Assembly (NCBI GenBank): GCA_017427525.1
Contig: JAFRSP010000028.1
Span: 1 to 48,486 of the forward strand
Length of the DNA: 48,486 bases
Source: Clostridia bacterium
Lineage (GTDB): Bacteria > Bacillota > Clostridia > Oscillospirales > Feifaniaceae
Direction: 5' to 3'
This document shows, piece by piece, positions 16,320 to 24,466 of this stretch. Below the pieces are notes generated by a model. It was not told the origin of the DNA. It worked only from the letters and a program-made list of their open reading frames with translations, and did not search any database. A program made the translations under genes and the position numbers. Positions within the stretch are counted from its first letter, which is position 1; each line of letters opens with the position of its first letter.

Positions 16320-17534
16320 TTGGGAAAGAGCATGAAAACCGCGCTTTCAGGAAGGGTCAGGATCTCGGTGACCGGCCTGTTCCCGGAGCGTTTTTTGAAT
16401 CTGGTGGCAAAGCGTGGGCTGCCGGTGTGGGAGGTGCGGCGCACCGAAGAGGGCGGACTGATCCTCGCCACAACGCCGGCGGCCTTCCGCCGCATGCGGG
16501 ACCCCGCTTTTCGCGCCGGCATGCGGGTGCGGATCCTCGAAAAGGATGGGCTTCCGTTTGTGGCGCGGCGCTACCGGAAGCGTTGGGGAATGGCGCTGGG
16601 GATGGGGCTCTTTTTGCTGATCCCCTTGGCATTCAGCCGGTTTCTCTGGGATATCACGCTGGAGGGGTGTGAGCAGCTCGAACCCTCCCGGGTGCTCGAA
16701 ACTCTTTCCGAGCTTGGATTGAAGCGGGGGACCCTGCTGCACAGGCTCGATCTCGACGGGCTGGAGCTTCAGGCCGCGCTTGAGATCCCGGAGCTTTCTT
16801 TTATCGCCATCAATCTGAAGGGAACGACGGCACAGGTGCAGATTCGCGAGCGCGTTCCGGTGCCGCAGGAGCAGACTCCGACCGAGCTGCGGGATCTGGT
16901 CGCCGCAAAGGACGGTCAGATCGAGCGCATCGAAGTGTATGAGGGGGTCGCGGCGGTCAAACGGGGCGATACCGTGCAAAAGGGGGATCTTTTGGTCAGC
17001 GGCGCCATCCCGAACGCGCAGGTCGGGGTGCGGTATGTCTCATCCGATGCACTGGTGGTGGCTCGCACCTGGAAAACGGGCGTGATCACGGCGCAGAGGG
17101 TGGCGACGGCGCAGTGGCCGACCGGGCGAAGACTGCTCCGTTACACGCTTCTCGTGGGAGATTTTTCAATAAATTTCCCCCGGAACGGTAGTATTTCCCT
17201 CTCGGAATATGTTACACTGTATCAAGAAAAACCGATTTCTCTGCCGGGAGGGATCCGGCTTCCGGTCCGGCTTCGCACCACCGCCTTCTGCGAGAGAGTG
17301 ACGGTGTCTCGGGTGCAGTCGGACGAGGAGCTAAAGCGGCTCTGTCTCGACAAGCTGGAGGAAGTGACGCAGACGCTCGAGGTAGAGCAGGTTGAGCAGG
17401 TGGACTACGATCTCACGGTGGAAAAAGACGGAGCGCGTCTCACCTTTGAGGTCACCTGTCTGGAATCCATCACGCAGCCGCGCAGCCTTGCGCTACCGGA
17501 ACAAGAGCCCGCGCATGGAAACGTTGAGTCATGA
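16320..17534 (+). CDS. yqfD: Sporulation protein YqfD
   Basis: A 404-residue membrane protein of the YqfD family. An N-terminal cytosolic domain is followed by one membrane helix near residues 92-108 (MALGMGLFLLIPLAFSRFLW). A large outer domain follows, with POTRA-like segments (EGCEQLEPSRVLETL, LSFIAINLKGTTAQVQIRE) and VVAAKDG-like GQIERIEVYEGVAAVKRGDTVQKGDLLVSG. The start is read as TTG 16320, 8 bases after GAGGAGA; ATG 16332 is a possible alternative. It lies between yqfC and phoH as in Bacillus and most Clostridia. Confidence 0.9.
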   Translation: MGKSMKTALSGRVRISVTGLFPERFLNLVAKRGLPVWEVRRTEEGGLILATTPAAFRRMRDPAFRAGMRVRILEKDGLPFVARRYRKRWGMALGMGLFLLIPLAFSRFLWDITLEGCEQLEPSRVLETLSELGLKRGTLLHRLDLDGLELQAALEIPELSFIAINLKGTTAQVQIRERVPVPQEQTPTELRDLVAAKDGQIERIEVYEGVAAVKRGDTVQKGDLLVSGAIPNAQVGVRYVSSDALVVARTWKTGVITAQRVATAQWPTGRRLLRYTLLVGDFSINFPRNGSISLSEYVTLYQEKPISLPGGIRLPVRLRTTAFCERVTVSRVQSDEELKRLCLDKLEEVTQTLEVEQVEQVDYDLTVEKDGARLTFEVTCLESITQPRSLALPEQEPAHGNVES

Positions 17535-17613
17535 GAACTGGCCTTTCGGTGGGGGAATCAGATAACAGAGGATGACCCACACAGGGGAAGAATCGGCAAA
17601 AGGAGAAGCATGA

Positions 17614-18633
17614 GTGGTAAAGGAAAAAATCGCAACCTTTGATCGTATGGAGGAATTGGCGCACGTTCTCGGAAGCGTAGACGAAAATCTCGACGCTCTG
17701 GAGCGTGCCTTTGCAGTGCATATGACCTTCCGTGAGGGCGGAGTCAAGATCATGGGGGAAGAGGACGGCGTGGAGCTTGCATCGGCGGCGCTCGATTCCC
17801 TGATGCAGCTTGCGTCAAAGGGAGAACCGATCGACGTCAATCGCGTCAACTATGTGATCGGCCTCACCCGGGAGGGCGAGCAGGACAAGCTGCAGGAGCT
17901 TGGCAGCGACGTGGTCTGTGTGACGGTGAAGGGAAAGCCGATCAAGGCGAAGACGCTCGGTCAGCAGAAATACATCGAGGCCATCCGGAAAAACACGATC
18001 GTGCTGGGAATCGGGCCGGCAGGAACCGGCAAGACCTATCTTGCCGTCGCCATGGCGGTGGCCGCCTTTCGTGAGCATAGAGTCAACCGCCTGATCCTCA
18101 CCCGCCCGGCCATAGAGGCGGGAGAAAAGCTGGGATTCCTTCCGGGAGATCTGCAGAGCAAGGTCGATCCCTATCTGCGGCCCCTCTATGACGCGCTGTT
18201 TGACATGCTCGGGGCGGAGAGCTTTCAGAAGCACATGGAGCGCGGCTCCATCGAGGTGGCGCCGCTTGCCTATATGCGCGGACGCACGCTCGTCGACTCC
18301 TTTATCCTCTTAGACGAGGCGCAGAACACCACCGTGGAGCAGATGAAGATGTTTCTCACGCGGCTCGGCAACAACTCCAAGGCCGTGATCACGGGCGATG
18401 TGACCCAGATCGATCTGCCGCGCGATACCCGCAGCGGACTGGTCGATGCATCCCGTGTGCTGCGCGACGTGGAGGATATCGGCATCGTCACGCTCTCCCA
18501 AAAAGACGTGGTGCGGCATCAGTTGGTGCAGAAGATCATCGAGGCGTATGAAAAGGCCGCTGCAGCGCGACAAAACGATCAGCAGCACGGCAGACGGGGG
18601 AACCCGAGACGGGGCGGTAAAGATGCGAGGTAA
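17614..18633 (+). CDS. phoH: PhoH family ATPase
   Basis: A 339-residue PhoH-like protein. Residues 1-110 hold a KH-like N-terminal region. The ATPase core has Walker A GIGPAGTGKTYLAVAMA (near residues 131-146) and Walker B SFILLDEAQNTT. The conserved YMRGRTL and TGDVTQIDLP segments follow, and the C-terminal tail is basic and low complexity. It is thought to act in RNA metabolism; the neighbouring ybeY supports this. The GTG start at 17614 has AGGAG 8 bases upstream. An overlapping ATG at 17610 is in another frame and stops after ten codons. The gene overlaps ybeY by 11 bases. Confidence 0.93.
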   Translation: MVKEKIATFDRMEELAHVLGSVDENLDALERAFAVHMTFREGGVKIMGEEDGVELASAALDSLMQLASKGEPIDVNRVNYVIGLTREGEQDKLQELGSDVVCVTVKGKPIKAKTLGQQKYIEAIRKNTIVLGIGPAGTGKTYLAVAMAVAAFREHRVNRLILTRPAIEAGEKLGFLPGDLQSKVDPYLRPLYDALFDMLGAESFQKHMERGSIEVAPLAYMRGRTLVDSFILLDEAQNTTVEQMKMFLTRLGNNSKAVITGDVTQIDLPRDTRSGLVDASRVLRDVEDIGIVTLSQKDVVRHQLVQKIIEAYEKAAAARQNDQQHGRRGNPRRGGKDAR

Positions 18634-19126
18634 AACGAAAATCGAGTTTTCGAATCGCCAGAAGGCTCTGAAGGCAGACAAGGAGCTTCGCGATCTGCTG
18701 CGCGCCTGCTGCCTGCAGACGCTGCGGCAGGAGAAGGTGGACTTCCCCTGCCTGGTTTCGGTCAGCCTGGTGGAGGAGGAGGAGATCCGCGCTCTCAATG
18801 CGGAGGGCCGCGGCGTCGATCGTGTGACCGATGTGCTCAGCTTTCCGCTGGAGGAATTCCGGCAGGGGGTGCCGGCGGGATTTGCGCCGCTTGTCGTGCC
18901 TCTGCCGCTGGGAGATATCGTGCTCTGCACGGCGCAGGCCATGCGGCAGGCAGAGGAGTACGGCCACGGGCTTCGCAGAGAGCTTGCTTTTTTGACCGTG
19001 CACTCCATGCTGCACCTCCTTGGCTACGACCACATGGAGTCTGAGGAAGAGCGGCAGATGATCGCTAAGCAGGAGCAGGTGTTGAAATCGCTTTCGATCA
19101 CGCGGGAGCCGAAGGAAAGGGCATAG
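18623..19126 (+). CDS. ybeY: Endoribonuclease YbeY (rRNA maturation factor)
   Basis: A 167-residue single-strand endoribonuclease involved in 16S rRNA 3'-end maturation and ribosome quality control. The signature zinc site HSMLHLLGYDH (His-x3-His-x5-His) is complete, and the upstream DRVTDVLSFPL segment is typical. It starts inside the end of phoH, implying translational coupling. The usual Bacillus neighbour pgpH (yqfF) is absent between phoH and ybeY. Confidence 0.95.
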   Translation: MRGKTKIEFSNRQKALKADKELRDLLRACCLQTLRQEKVDFPCLVSVSLVEEEEIRALNAEGRGVDRVTDVLSFPLEEFRQGVPAGFAPLVVPLPLGDIVLCTAQAMRQAEEYGHGLRRELAFLTVHSMLHLLGYDHMESEEERQMIAKQEQVLKSLSITREPKERA

Positions 19127-19232
19127 CGGTTTTTTGGATTTTGAAGGCGCCGTGTTCCGGAAGGGAACGGTGACTTTTACGATGCGTCTGCAAAGGGATA
19201 TGTCAGGTATTTTTAGGAAAGGGAAGCAGAGC

Positions 19233-20135
19233 ATGAACGATACAAAGCAGGACAAACAGGTCGTGCGGTCGGGATTTGTGGCCATCGTCGGCAAACCGAA
19301 TGTGGGAAAGTCGACGCTGCTCAACCGGCTGGTCGGGCAGAAGGTAGCCATTGTCAGCAACCGTCCCCAGACCACGCGCAACCGGATTCTCGGGATCCTG
19401 ACGCAAGATGGTTGTCAGTTCGTGTTTTTGGACACGCCCGGTCTTCACCGGCCGCGCAACAAGTTGGGGGACTATATGGTCCGTCAGGCCGACAGCGCCG
19501 TGCGGGAGGTCGATCTGGTGCTGCTGGTGACTGAGCCGACCGAGCAGATCGACCCGGTCGAGTTTTCGGTGCTGAAACGCAGCGCCGCCCCCGTGGTGCT
19601 GGTCATCAACAAGGTCGACACGGTCAAAAGGGAGGCCCTGCTTGGTGTGATCGCGGCCTACGCCGCCGTGCATGAATTTGAAGCGGTGCTGCCCATCTCT
19701 GCCCGAACGGGCGAGGGGGTCGATGAGCTGCTTTCGGTGCTTGTGCAGCAGATGCCGGAGGGTCCCGCCTTTTTCCCGACCGACGCGATGACCGACCAAA
19801 CCGAGCGCCAACTCCTGGCGGAGTTCATCCGGGAAAAGGCGCTGCGCATCCTCGACAAGGAGGTGCCGCACAGCGTCGCGGTGGAGATCGAGCGCTTCGA
19901 GCAGCGCGAGACCGGCACGGTGCACGTCTCGGCCGTGATCTACTGCGAGCGGGAGTCTCACAAGGGGATCATCATCGGCAAGGGAGGAGCCATGCTGAAG
20001 CGGATCGCCTCCTCCGCCCGCGTCGATATGGAGCGGCTCCTCGGCTGCAAGGTATTTTTGGAAGTTTTTGTAAAGGTCAAGCAGAACTGGAGAGACAGCG
20101 ACGCCTTTTTGAAGAATCTGGGCTATACGGAGTAA
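19233..20135 (+). CDS. era: GTPase Era
   Basis: A 300-residue Ras-like GTPase that binds the 3' end of 16S rRNA during 30S assembly. G1 is GKPNVGKST, the switch region contains NRPQTTRNRI, G3 is DTPG and G4 is NKVD. The C-terminal KH domain carries GKGGAMLKRI. The ATG at 19233 (MNDTKQDKQ) gives the family length; an AGGAAAGGG site lies upstream. The 106 bases before it hold no gene. dgkA and cdd, often inserted between ybeY and era, are absent. Confidence 0.96.
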   Translation: MNDTKQDKQVVRSGFVAIVGKPNVGKSTLLNRLVGQKVAIVSNRPQTTRNRILGILTQDGCQFVFLDTPGLHRPRNKLGDYMVRQADSAVREVDLVLLVTEPTEQIDPVEFSVLKRSAAPVVLVINKVDTVKREALLGVIAAYAAVHEFEAVLPISARTGEGVDELLSVLVQQMPEGPAFFPTDAMTDQTERQLLAEFIREKALRILDKEVPHSVAVEIERFEQRETGTVHVSAVIYCERESHKGIIIGKGGAMLKRIASSARVDMERLLGCKVFLEVFVKVKQNWRDSDAFLKNLGYTE

Positions 20136-20140
20136 ACGCG

Positions 20141-20920
20141 ATGGAATTTACGGCAAAGGCCCTTGTGCTCTCAGAGCGTGCGGTGGGCGAGTGGGACAAG
20201 AGTCTCACGTTGCTGTGCGAGGGCGTGGGAAAAATTCAGGCGTGGGCGAAGGGGGCCAAACGGGTGAAGAGCCCCCTGCTTGGGGCAAGCTCCCTTTTTT
20301 GCTATGGTAGCTATGTCTTTTCCGAGCGGGGCGAGCGCATCACGGTGCAGTCGGCCGCAGTGGAGGAGTCCTATTTTGAGCTGCGCGGCAGTGTGGAGCG
20401 GCTGGCGCTTGCAGCCTACCTGTGCGAGCTCTGTAAAACGCTGGCGCCCGAGCGGCAGCCGGAGGACGAGCTGCTGCATCTCACCCTCAACGCCCTCTAT
20501 GCCCTTTCGAAAGCCCTAGTCCCCTTTGAAATGGTCAAGCCGGCCTTTGAGCTGCGCGCAATGGCCTGTAGCGGATTTCTGCCCGAACTCGAAGGCTGCG
20601 CCGTCTGTGCGCGGAGCGAGGGGCCCCTTTGGTTTTCCTCTCTGCAGGGGGGTCTGCTGTGCGAGCGGCACGCCGCCGCAAAGGATGCGATTCCCCTCTC
20701 ACCTGCGGCGCTTGCCGCCATGCGTTATCTTTGTTCCTGCGACCCCAAAAGGCTCTATGCCTTCCGAATGTCAAAGGAGGCGATGCGCGAGCTCACGCAG
20801 CGTTGCGAAGAGTTTGTCACAGTCACGCTGACAGCTGCATTGCCAACGCTTGAATTCTATAAACGAGTCACGGTGCCGTTGTCTGATACGCCTTCGGAGA
20901 CGCGATCGAAAAAGCCTTGA
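20141..20920 (+). CDS. recO: DNA repair protein RecO
   Basis: A 259-residue recombination mediator that loads RecA with RecF/RecR. An N-terminal OB fold (FTAKALVLSERAVGEWDKSLTL) is followed by a helical domain with a Cys cluster, CAVC near residues 149-152 and a later GGLLCERH, forming part of a zinc site. It starts 5 bases after era, the usual era-recO order. The C-terminus ends soon after EFYKRVTVPL. Confidence 0.92.
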   Translation: MEFTAKALVLSERAVGEWDKSLTLLCEGVGKIQAWAKGAKRVKSPLLGASSLFCYGSYVFSERGERITVQSAAVEESYFELRGSVERLALAAYLCELCKTLAPERQPEDELLHLTLNALYALSKALVPFEMVKPAFELRAMACSGFLPELEGCAVCARSEGPLWFSSLQGGLLCERHAAAKDAIPLSPAALAAMRYLCSCDPKRLYAFRMSKEAMRELTQRCEEFVTVTLTAALPTLEFYKRVTVPLSDTPSETRSKKP

Positions 20921-20973
20921 TGGATCGTGATGAATCTGCTGTTTGAAAGATAGATGAAAAACAAGGAGAACCC

Positions 20974-23367
20974 ATGAAAGAAACCGTCACCGAGCTCGAC
21001 CGCAAGGCCCTGCTCACCCTGGAATATGATAAAATCCTCAGCCTGCTCATGGAGCAGACCGATTGCGACGGAGCGCGGGAGCGGGCGAGTCAGCTGCTTC
21101 CCTCATCTGATTTGGATGAGGTGCGCGAGCGCCTTTCTCTCACCGAACAGGCCCGTCTTCTCATTGGGAGGAAGGGGAGCCCCTCTGTCTATGGCGTCAA
21201 AAATGTGCTTCCGTCGCTGCAGAGGGCCGAAAAGGGAGCCTCTCTCTCTCCCAAGGAGCTGCTTCGGGTCGCCACCGTTCTGCGCGCCGCAAGGGGGCTG
21301 ATCGCCTACATTGAGCAGGACACGGAGGACACGCCCGAGATCCGCAAGCTCTTCGAGCTGCTCACCCCCCAGAAAACGCTGGAAGAGAGAATCACAGAGG
21401 CCATTCTCTCGGAGGAGGAGATCTCGGATCGCGCCTCGCCGGAACTGGCGTCGATTCGCCGCAAAATTGCGGGAGCCTCCTCCAGGATCAAAGAGACCCT
21501 GCAGCGCATGATCCGCATGCCATCCTATCAGAAATACCTTCAGGAACCCCTTGTCACCCTGCGGGGCGACCGTTATGTGATCCCGGTGAAAACCGAATAC
21601 CGTGCCGAGGTGCCGGGTCTTGTCCACGACATGTCCGGTTCCGGCGCCACCTGCTTTATCGAACCCATGGCCGTGGTGGAGGCCAACAATGAACTCAAGG
21701 TGCTTCGCCTCCAGGAGGCGGAGGAGATCGAGCGTATTCTGCGCGAGCTTTCGGCCTTTGTGGCCGCACAGCAGGAAGAAATCGCCCTCGATTACGATCT
21801 CATCGTGGGAATCGACCTCGCCTTTTCCAAGGCGCGGTTGGCCTATGTGATGCATGCGGTGCTGCCCGAGCTCAGCGAGCAGGGCGAGGTGGATTTGCGC
21901 AGGGCGCGCCACCCGTTGCTTGCAAAGGAAAGCGTGGTGCCCATCGATATCCGTCTGGGCAGAACGATCGACACCATGATCATCACCGGACCCAACACCG
22001 GCGGCAAAACGGTGACCCTGAAAACGCTTGGGCTGCTCCACCTCATGGCGGCATCCGGTCTGCTCATCCCGGCGGAAGAGGGGAGCCGCGTGGCGGTGTT
22101 TGACCACATTTTCAGCGACATCGGCGACGAACAAAGCATCGAGCAGTCGCTTTCCACCTTCTCCAGCCATATGATGAATCTGATCTGCATTCTCCGCGAG
22201 GCGGGTCCCGGCAGTTTGGTGCTGCTCGACGAGCTCGGCGCCGGTACCGATCCCGTCGAGGGAGCGGCCCTTGCCACTGCGATTTTGGAGAGGCTGCGGG
22301 AGCGGGGAGTGCGTATCGCCGCCACCACCCATTACCCCGAGCTCAAGACCTTTGCTCTCAATACCGAAGGGGTGATCAACGCCTCCTGTGAGTTTGACGT
22401 GGAAACGCTGCGGCCGACCTATCGGCTGCTGTTCGGCGTGCCGGGCAAGTCCAACGCCTATGCGATCTCGCTCAGGCTCGGAATGGAGCCTGAGATCGTG
22501 GAGCGCGCCAAGCAGCTCACCAGCGGGGAGACGCTGGCATTTGAAGAGACGCTTGCCGAATTCGAGCGTCAGCGGCAGGAGATGGAGAAGCAGCTTACCG
22601 CCGCAAGAACCGCCAGGGAAGAGGCAAATCTGCTCAAGGCAGAGCTGACGCTCTCCAAAGAGCGGTTTCTGCGTGAGCGGGACCGCGAACTGGAAAAGGC
22701 CACGCAGGAGAGCCGGCGTCTTGTCGCCATGGCGCGGGAGATGTATAACCGCACCATAAAGGAACTCGAGGAAATCAAAAAACAAAAAGACGCCGCCGAT
22801 TTCGGAGATCGTCTCTATCAGGCAAAGCAGCAGCTTCGCAGAGAACTGCGGCTGGCGGCCGATACGCTCGATCCGGTCACGACGCTGCCGCAGGAGCCGA
22901 CCGTGCTGCCCCGCGACCTGCGGATCGGCGACACGGTGCATATCCGCACGCTCGACCGCGACGCCGAGGTGCTTGCGCTGCCCGACGCGAAGGGAATGGT
23001 CTCGGTTCGGGCCGGCATCATCAACACCAAGGTCAAGCTGACCGATCTGACGCTGGTGGAGGAAAAGGGAAAAGCCGTCGAGCGCTTTCTGGCCAGGCGG
23101 TCGGCTGACAAGGCGGTCACCTCGATGAAGGCAGAGCTCGATCTGCGCGGGATGAATGGCGACGAGGGCTGCTATCAGATGGATAAGTATCTCGACGAGG
23201 CCGTGCTGCACGGTCTTTCGGTCGTCACCATCATCCATGGTAAGGGAACCGGCGCGCTGCGTAACGCAGTGCGGGAGGCGCTCAAGAGTCACCCGCATGT
23301 AAAAAGCTTCCGCCGCGGCGTCTATGGCGAGGGGGAAGACGGCGTCACGGTCGTCGAGCTGCTGTAG
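20974..23367 (+). CDS. mutS2: MutS2 ATPase / endonuclease
   Basis: A 797-residue MutS2 protein. It lacks the mismatch-recognition domain of MutS1 and starts with the lever/clamp region. The ATPase has Walker A GPNTGGKT and Walker B LVLLDELGAGTDP. A long charged coiled coil (about 510-640) follows, then a C-terminal Smr nuclease domain with LDLRGM and HGKGTGALR. MutS2 proteins act on branched DNA and on collided ribosomes in Bacillota. A AAGGAG site precedes the ATG. It closes the yqfC-to-mutS2 cluster. Confidence 0.96.
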   Translation: MKETVTELDRKALLTLEYDKILSLLMEQTDCDGARERASQLLPSSDLDEVRERLSLTEQARLLIGRKGSPSVYGVKNVLPSLQRAEKGASLSPKELLRVATVLRAARGLIAYIEQDTEDTPEIRKLFELLTPQKTLEERITEAILSEEEISDRASPELASIRRKIAGASSRIKETLQRMIRMPSYQKYLQEPLVTLRGDRYVIPVKTEYRAEVPGLVHDMSGSGATCFIEPMAVVEANNELKVLRLQEAEEIERILRELSAFVAAQQEEIALDYDLIVGIDLAFSKARLAYVMHAVLPELSEQGEVDLRRARHPLLAKESVVPIDIRLGRTIDTMIITGPNTGGKTVTLKTLGLLHLMAASGLLIPAEEGSRVAVFDHIFSDIGDEQSIEQSLSTFSSHMMNLICILREAGPGSLVLLDELGAGTDPVEGAALATAILERLRERGVRIAATTHYPELKTFALNTEGVINASCEFDVETLRPTYRLLFGVPGKSNAYAISLRLGMEPEIVERAKQLTSGETLAFEETLAEFERQRQEMEKQLTAARTAREEANLLKAELTLSKERFLRERDRELEKATQESRRLVAMAREMYNRTIKELEEIKKQKDAADFGDRLYQAKQQLRRELRLAADTLDPVTTLPQEPTVLPRDLRIGDTVHIRTLDRDAEVLALPDAKGMVSVRAGIINTKVKLTDLTLVEEKGKAVERFLARRSADKAVTSMKAELDLRGMNGDEGCYQMDKYLDEAVLHGLSVVTIIHGKGTGALRNAVREALKSHPHVKSFRRGVYGEGEDGVTVVELL

Positions 23368-23479
23368 TGCAGGAAAAAGCAAATCGCCGGAGAAAGAACC
23401 GTGTTGCCTGAGAAAAGAAGGAACCGCGCGGGAAAGCCGCCCGAATGCAAAAAAAATGATGCTTCTTTTCACACAGCTC

Positions 23480-23508
23480 TTTTGCTTGCACGAAAAATGT
23501 GGTATAAT
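23480..23508 (+). promoter_or_regulatory. Promoter of the rpe-dapL unit
   Basis: An extended -10, TG-G-TATAAT (23500-23508), is preceded by a weak -35 (TTTTGC at 23480-23485 with 17 bases, or TTGCTT at 23482-23487 with 15). Transcription would start near 23515, leaving a leader of about 210 bases. Confidence 0.75.
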
Positions 23509-23524
23509 CATACAGACAAAGGCC

Positions 23525-23684
23525 GCGGCAAGCAGCTGCCGCCGGCGCGGATGGCCCGCACCGGCGGCTATTCAAAGCGTAACGCGGAAGCAGCCCCCTC
23601 CGCGCCGCATTATCAGACTATGTCGAAAGAACGGGTTTGGTGACCGGAAAGCCAGAGGGATAGAGTGGTTTGGTCAAAAGTCTG
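23525..23684 (+). promoter_or_regulatory. Candidate structured 5' leader of rpe
   Basis: The 360 bases between mutS2 and rpe hold no gene but several stems. Hairpin A: GCGGCA 23525-23530 with TGCCGC 23537-23542. Hairpin B: GCCGCCGG 23538-23545 with CCGGCGGC 23561-23568, plus inner CGG/CCG; A and B share bases and exclude each other. Hairpin C: CGCGGA 23583-23588 with TCCGCG 23599-23604. Stem D: CAGACT 23614-23619 closed by AGTCTG 23679-23684, enclosing TGACC/GGTCA and AAGCCA/TGGTTT. No known riboswitch consensus was recognised. The stems are direct observation; a regulatory role is inference. Confidence 0.5.
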
Positions 23685-23727
23685 AACGGAGGCCGCAGGG
23701 CTCCGCTCTGTCAAAGGAGATTTTGTC

Positions 23728-24387
23728 ATGGTGGAGATTGCCCCTTCTGTTCTCTCGGCCGATTTTGCAAGGCTGGGGGAGGAGATTGAAGCGCTGCAGG
23801 CGGCTGGCTGCCGGATCGTTCATCTGGATGTGATGGATGGGATGTTCGTGCCCAACATCACCTTTGGAGCCCCTGTGATCAAGGCCTTGCGGCCGCACAG
23901 CGACATGGTGTTTGATGTGCATCTGATGATCGAGCAGCCCTCCCGGTATTTTGACGCCTTTATCAAGGCGGGGGCCGATGTGGTGACTCTTCATTTTGAG
24001 GCCACGGACGATGCGGCGCGCGACCTTGGGCAGCTGAGGAAGGCGGGGGTTCGCGCCGGCCTTTCAATCAAGCCGGGCACGCCGGTGGAGGCCGTCGAAT
24101 CCCTTCTGCCGCTCTGCGATCTGGTGCTGGTCATGTCGGTGGAGCCGGGATTCGGCGGACAGAGCTTTCAGCCGCAGGCTCTGCAAAAGCTGGAGCGTCT
24201 GCGCAGCCTGCGCAGGCAAAACGGCGGGATCTATCTGCTCGAGGTGGATGGCGGCGTGAATGCCGATACCCTGCAGGATACCGTTCGGGCAGGGGCCGAC
24301 TGGCTCGTGATGGGCAGCGCCTTTTTCAGGGAAAAGGACTACGGGCAGGCCCTGGAAAAGTTTATGGAGCTTTCAAAGCTGGCATGA
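23728..24387 (+). CDS. rpe: Ribulose-phosphate 3-epimerase
   Basis: Interconverts ribulose-5-phosphate and xylulose-5-phosphate in the pentose phosphate pathway. The 219-residue TIM barrel shows the family landmarks: APSVLSADFARLGEE, HLDVMDGMFVPNITFG (metal-binding His and Asp), VFDVHLMI, then MSVEPGFGGQSF and EVDGGVN. The ATG has an AAAGGAG site. In many Bacillota rpe follows rsgA; here it instead heads a transcript with a long structured leader, and dapL follows after 79 bases. Confidence 0.97.
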   Translation: MVEIAPSVLSADFARLGEEIEALQAAGCRIVHLDVMDGMFVPNITFGAPVIKALRPHSDMVFDVHLMIEQPSRYFDAFIKAGADVVTLHFEATDDAARDLGQLRKAGVRAGLSIKPGTPVEAVESLLPLCDLVLVMSVEPGFGGQSFQPQALQKLERLRSLRRQNGGIYLLEVDGGVNADTLQDTVRAGADWLVMGSAFFREKDYGQALEKFMELSKLA

Positions 24388-24466
24388 TCCGGCGCAGTTT
24401 GCGGGATCGTGAAGCGATACATCCTGAAAACCCTTGAGAATCCAACCCGAAAGGAGAGCAATAAGC

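Noticed and set aside
21103-23511. 802-residue minus-strand open frame
   Set aside because: Antisense shadow of mutS2 with no recognisable motifs.
23324-23833. 169-residue open frame across the mutS2-rpe gap
   Set aside because: It overlaps the end of mutS2, the promoter and the start of rpe in another frame and has no ribosome site or family resemblance.
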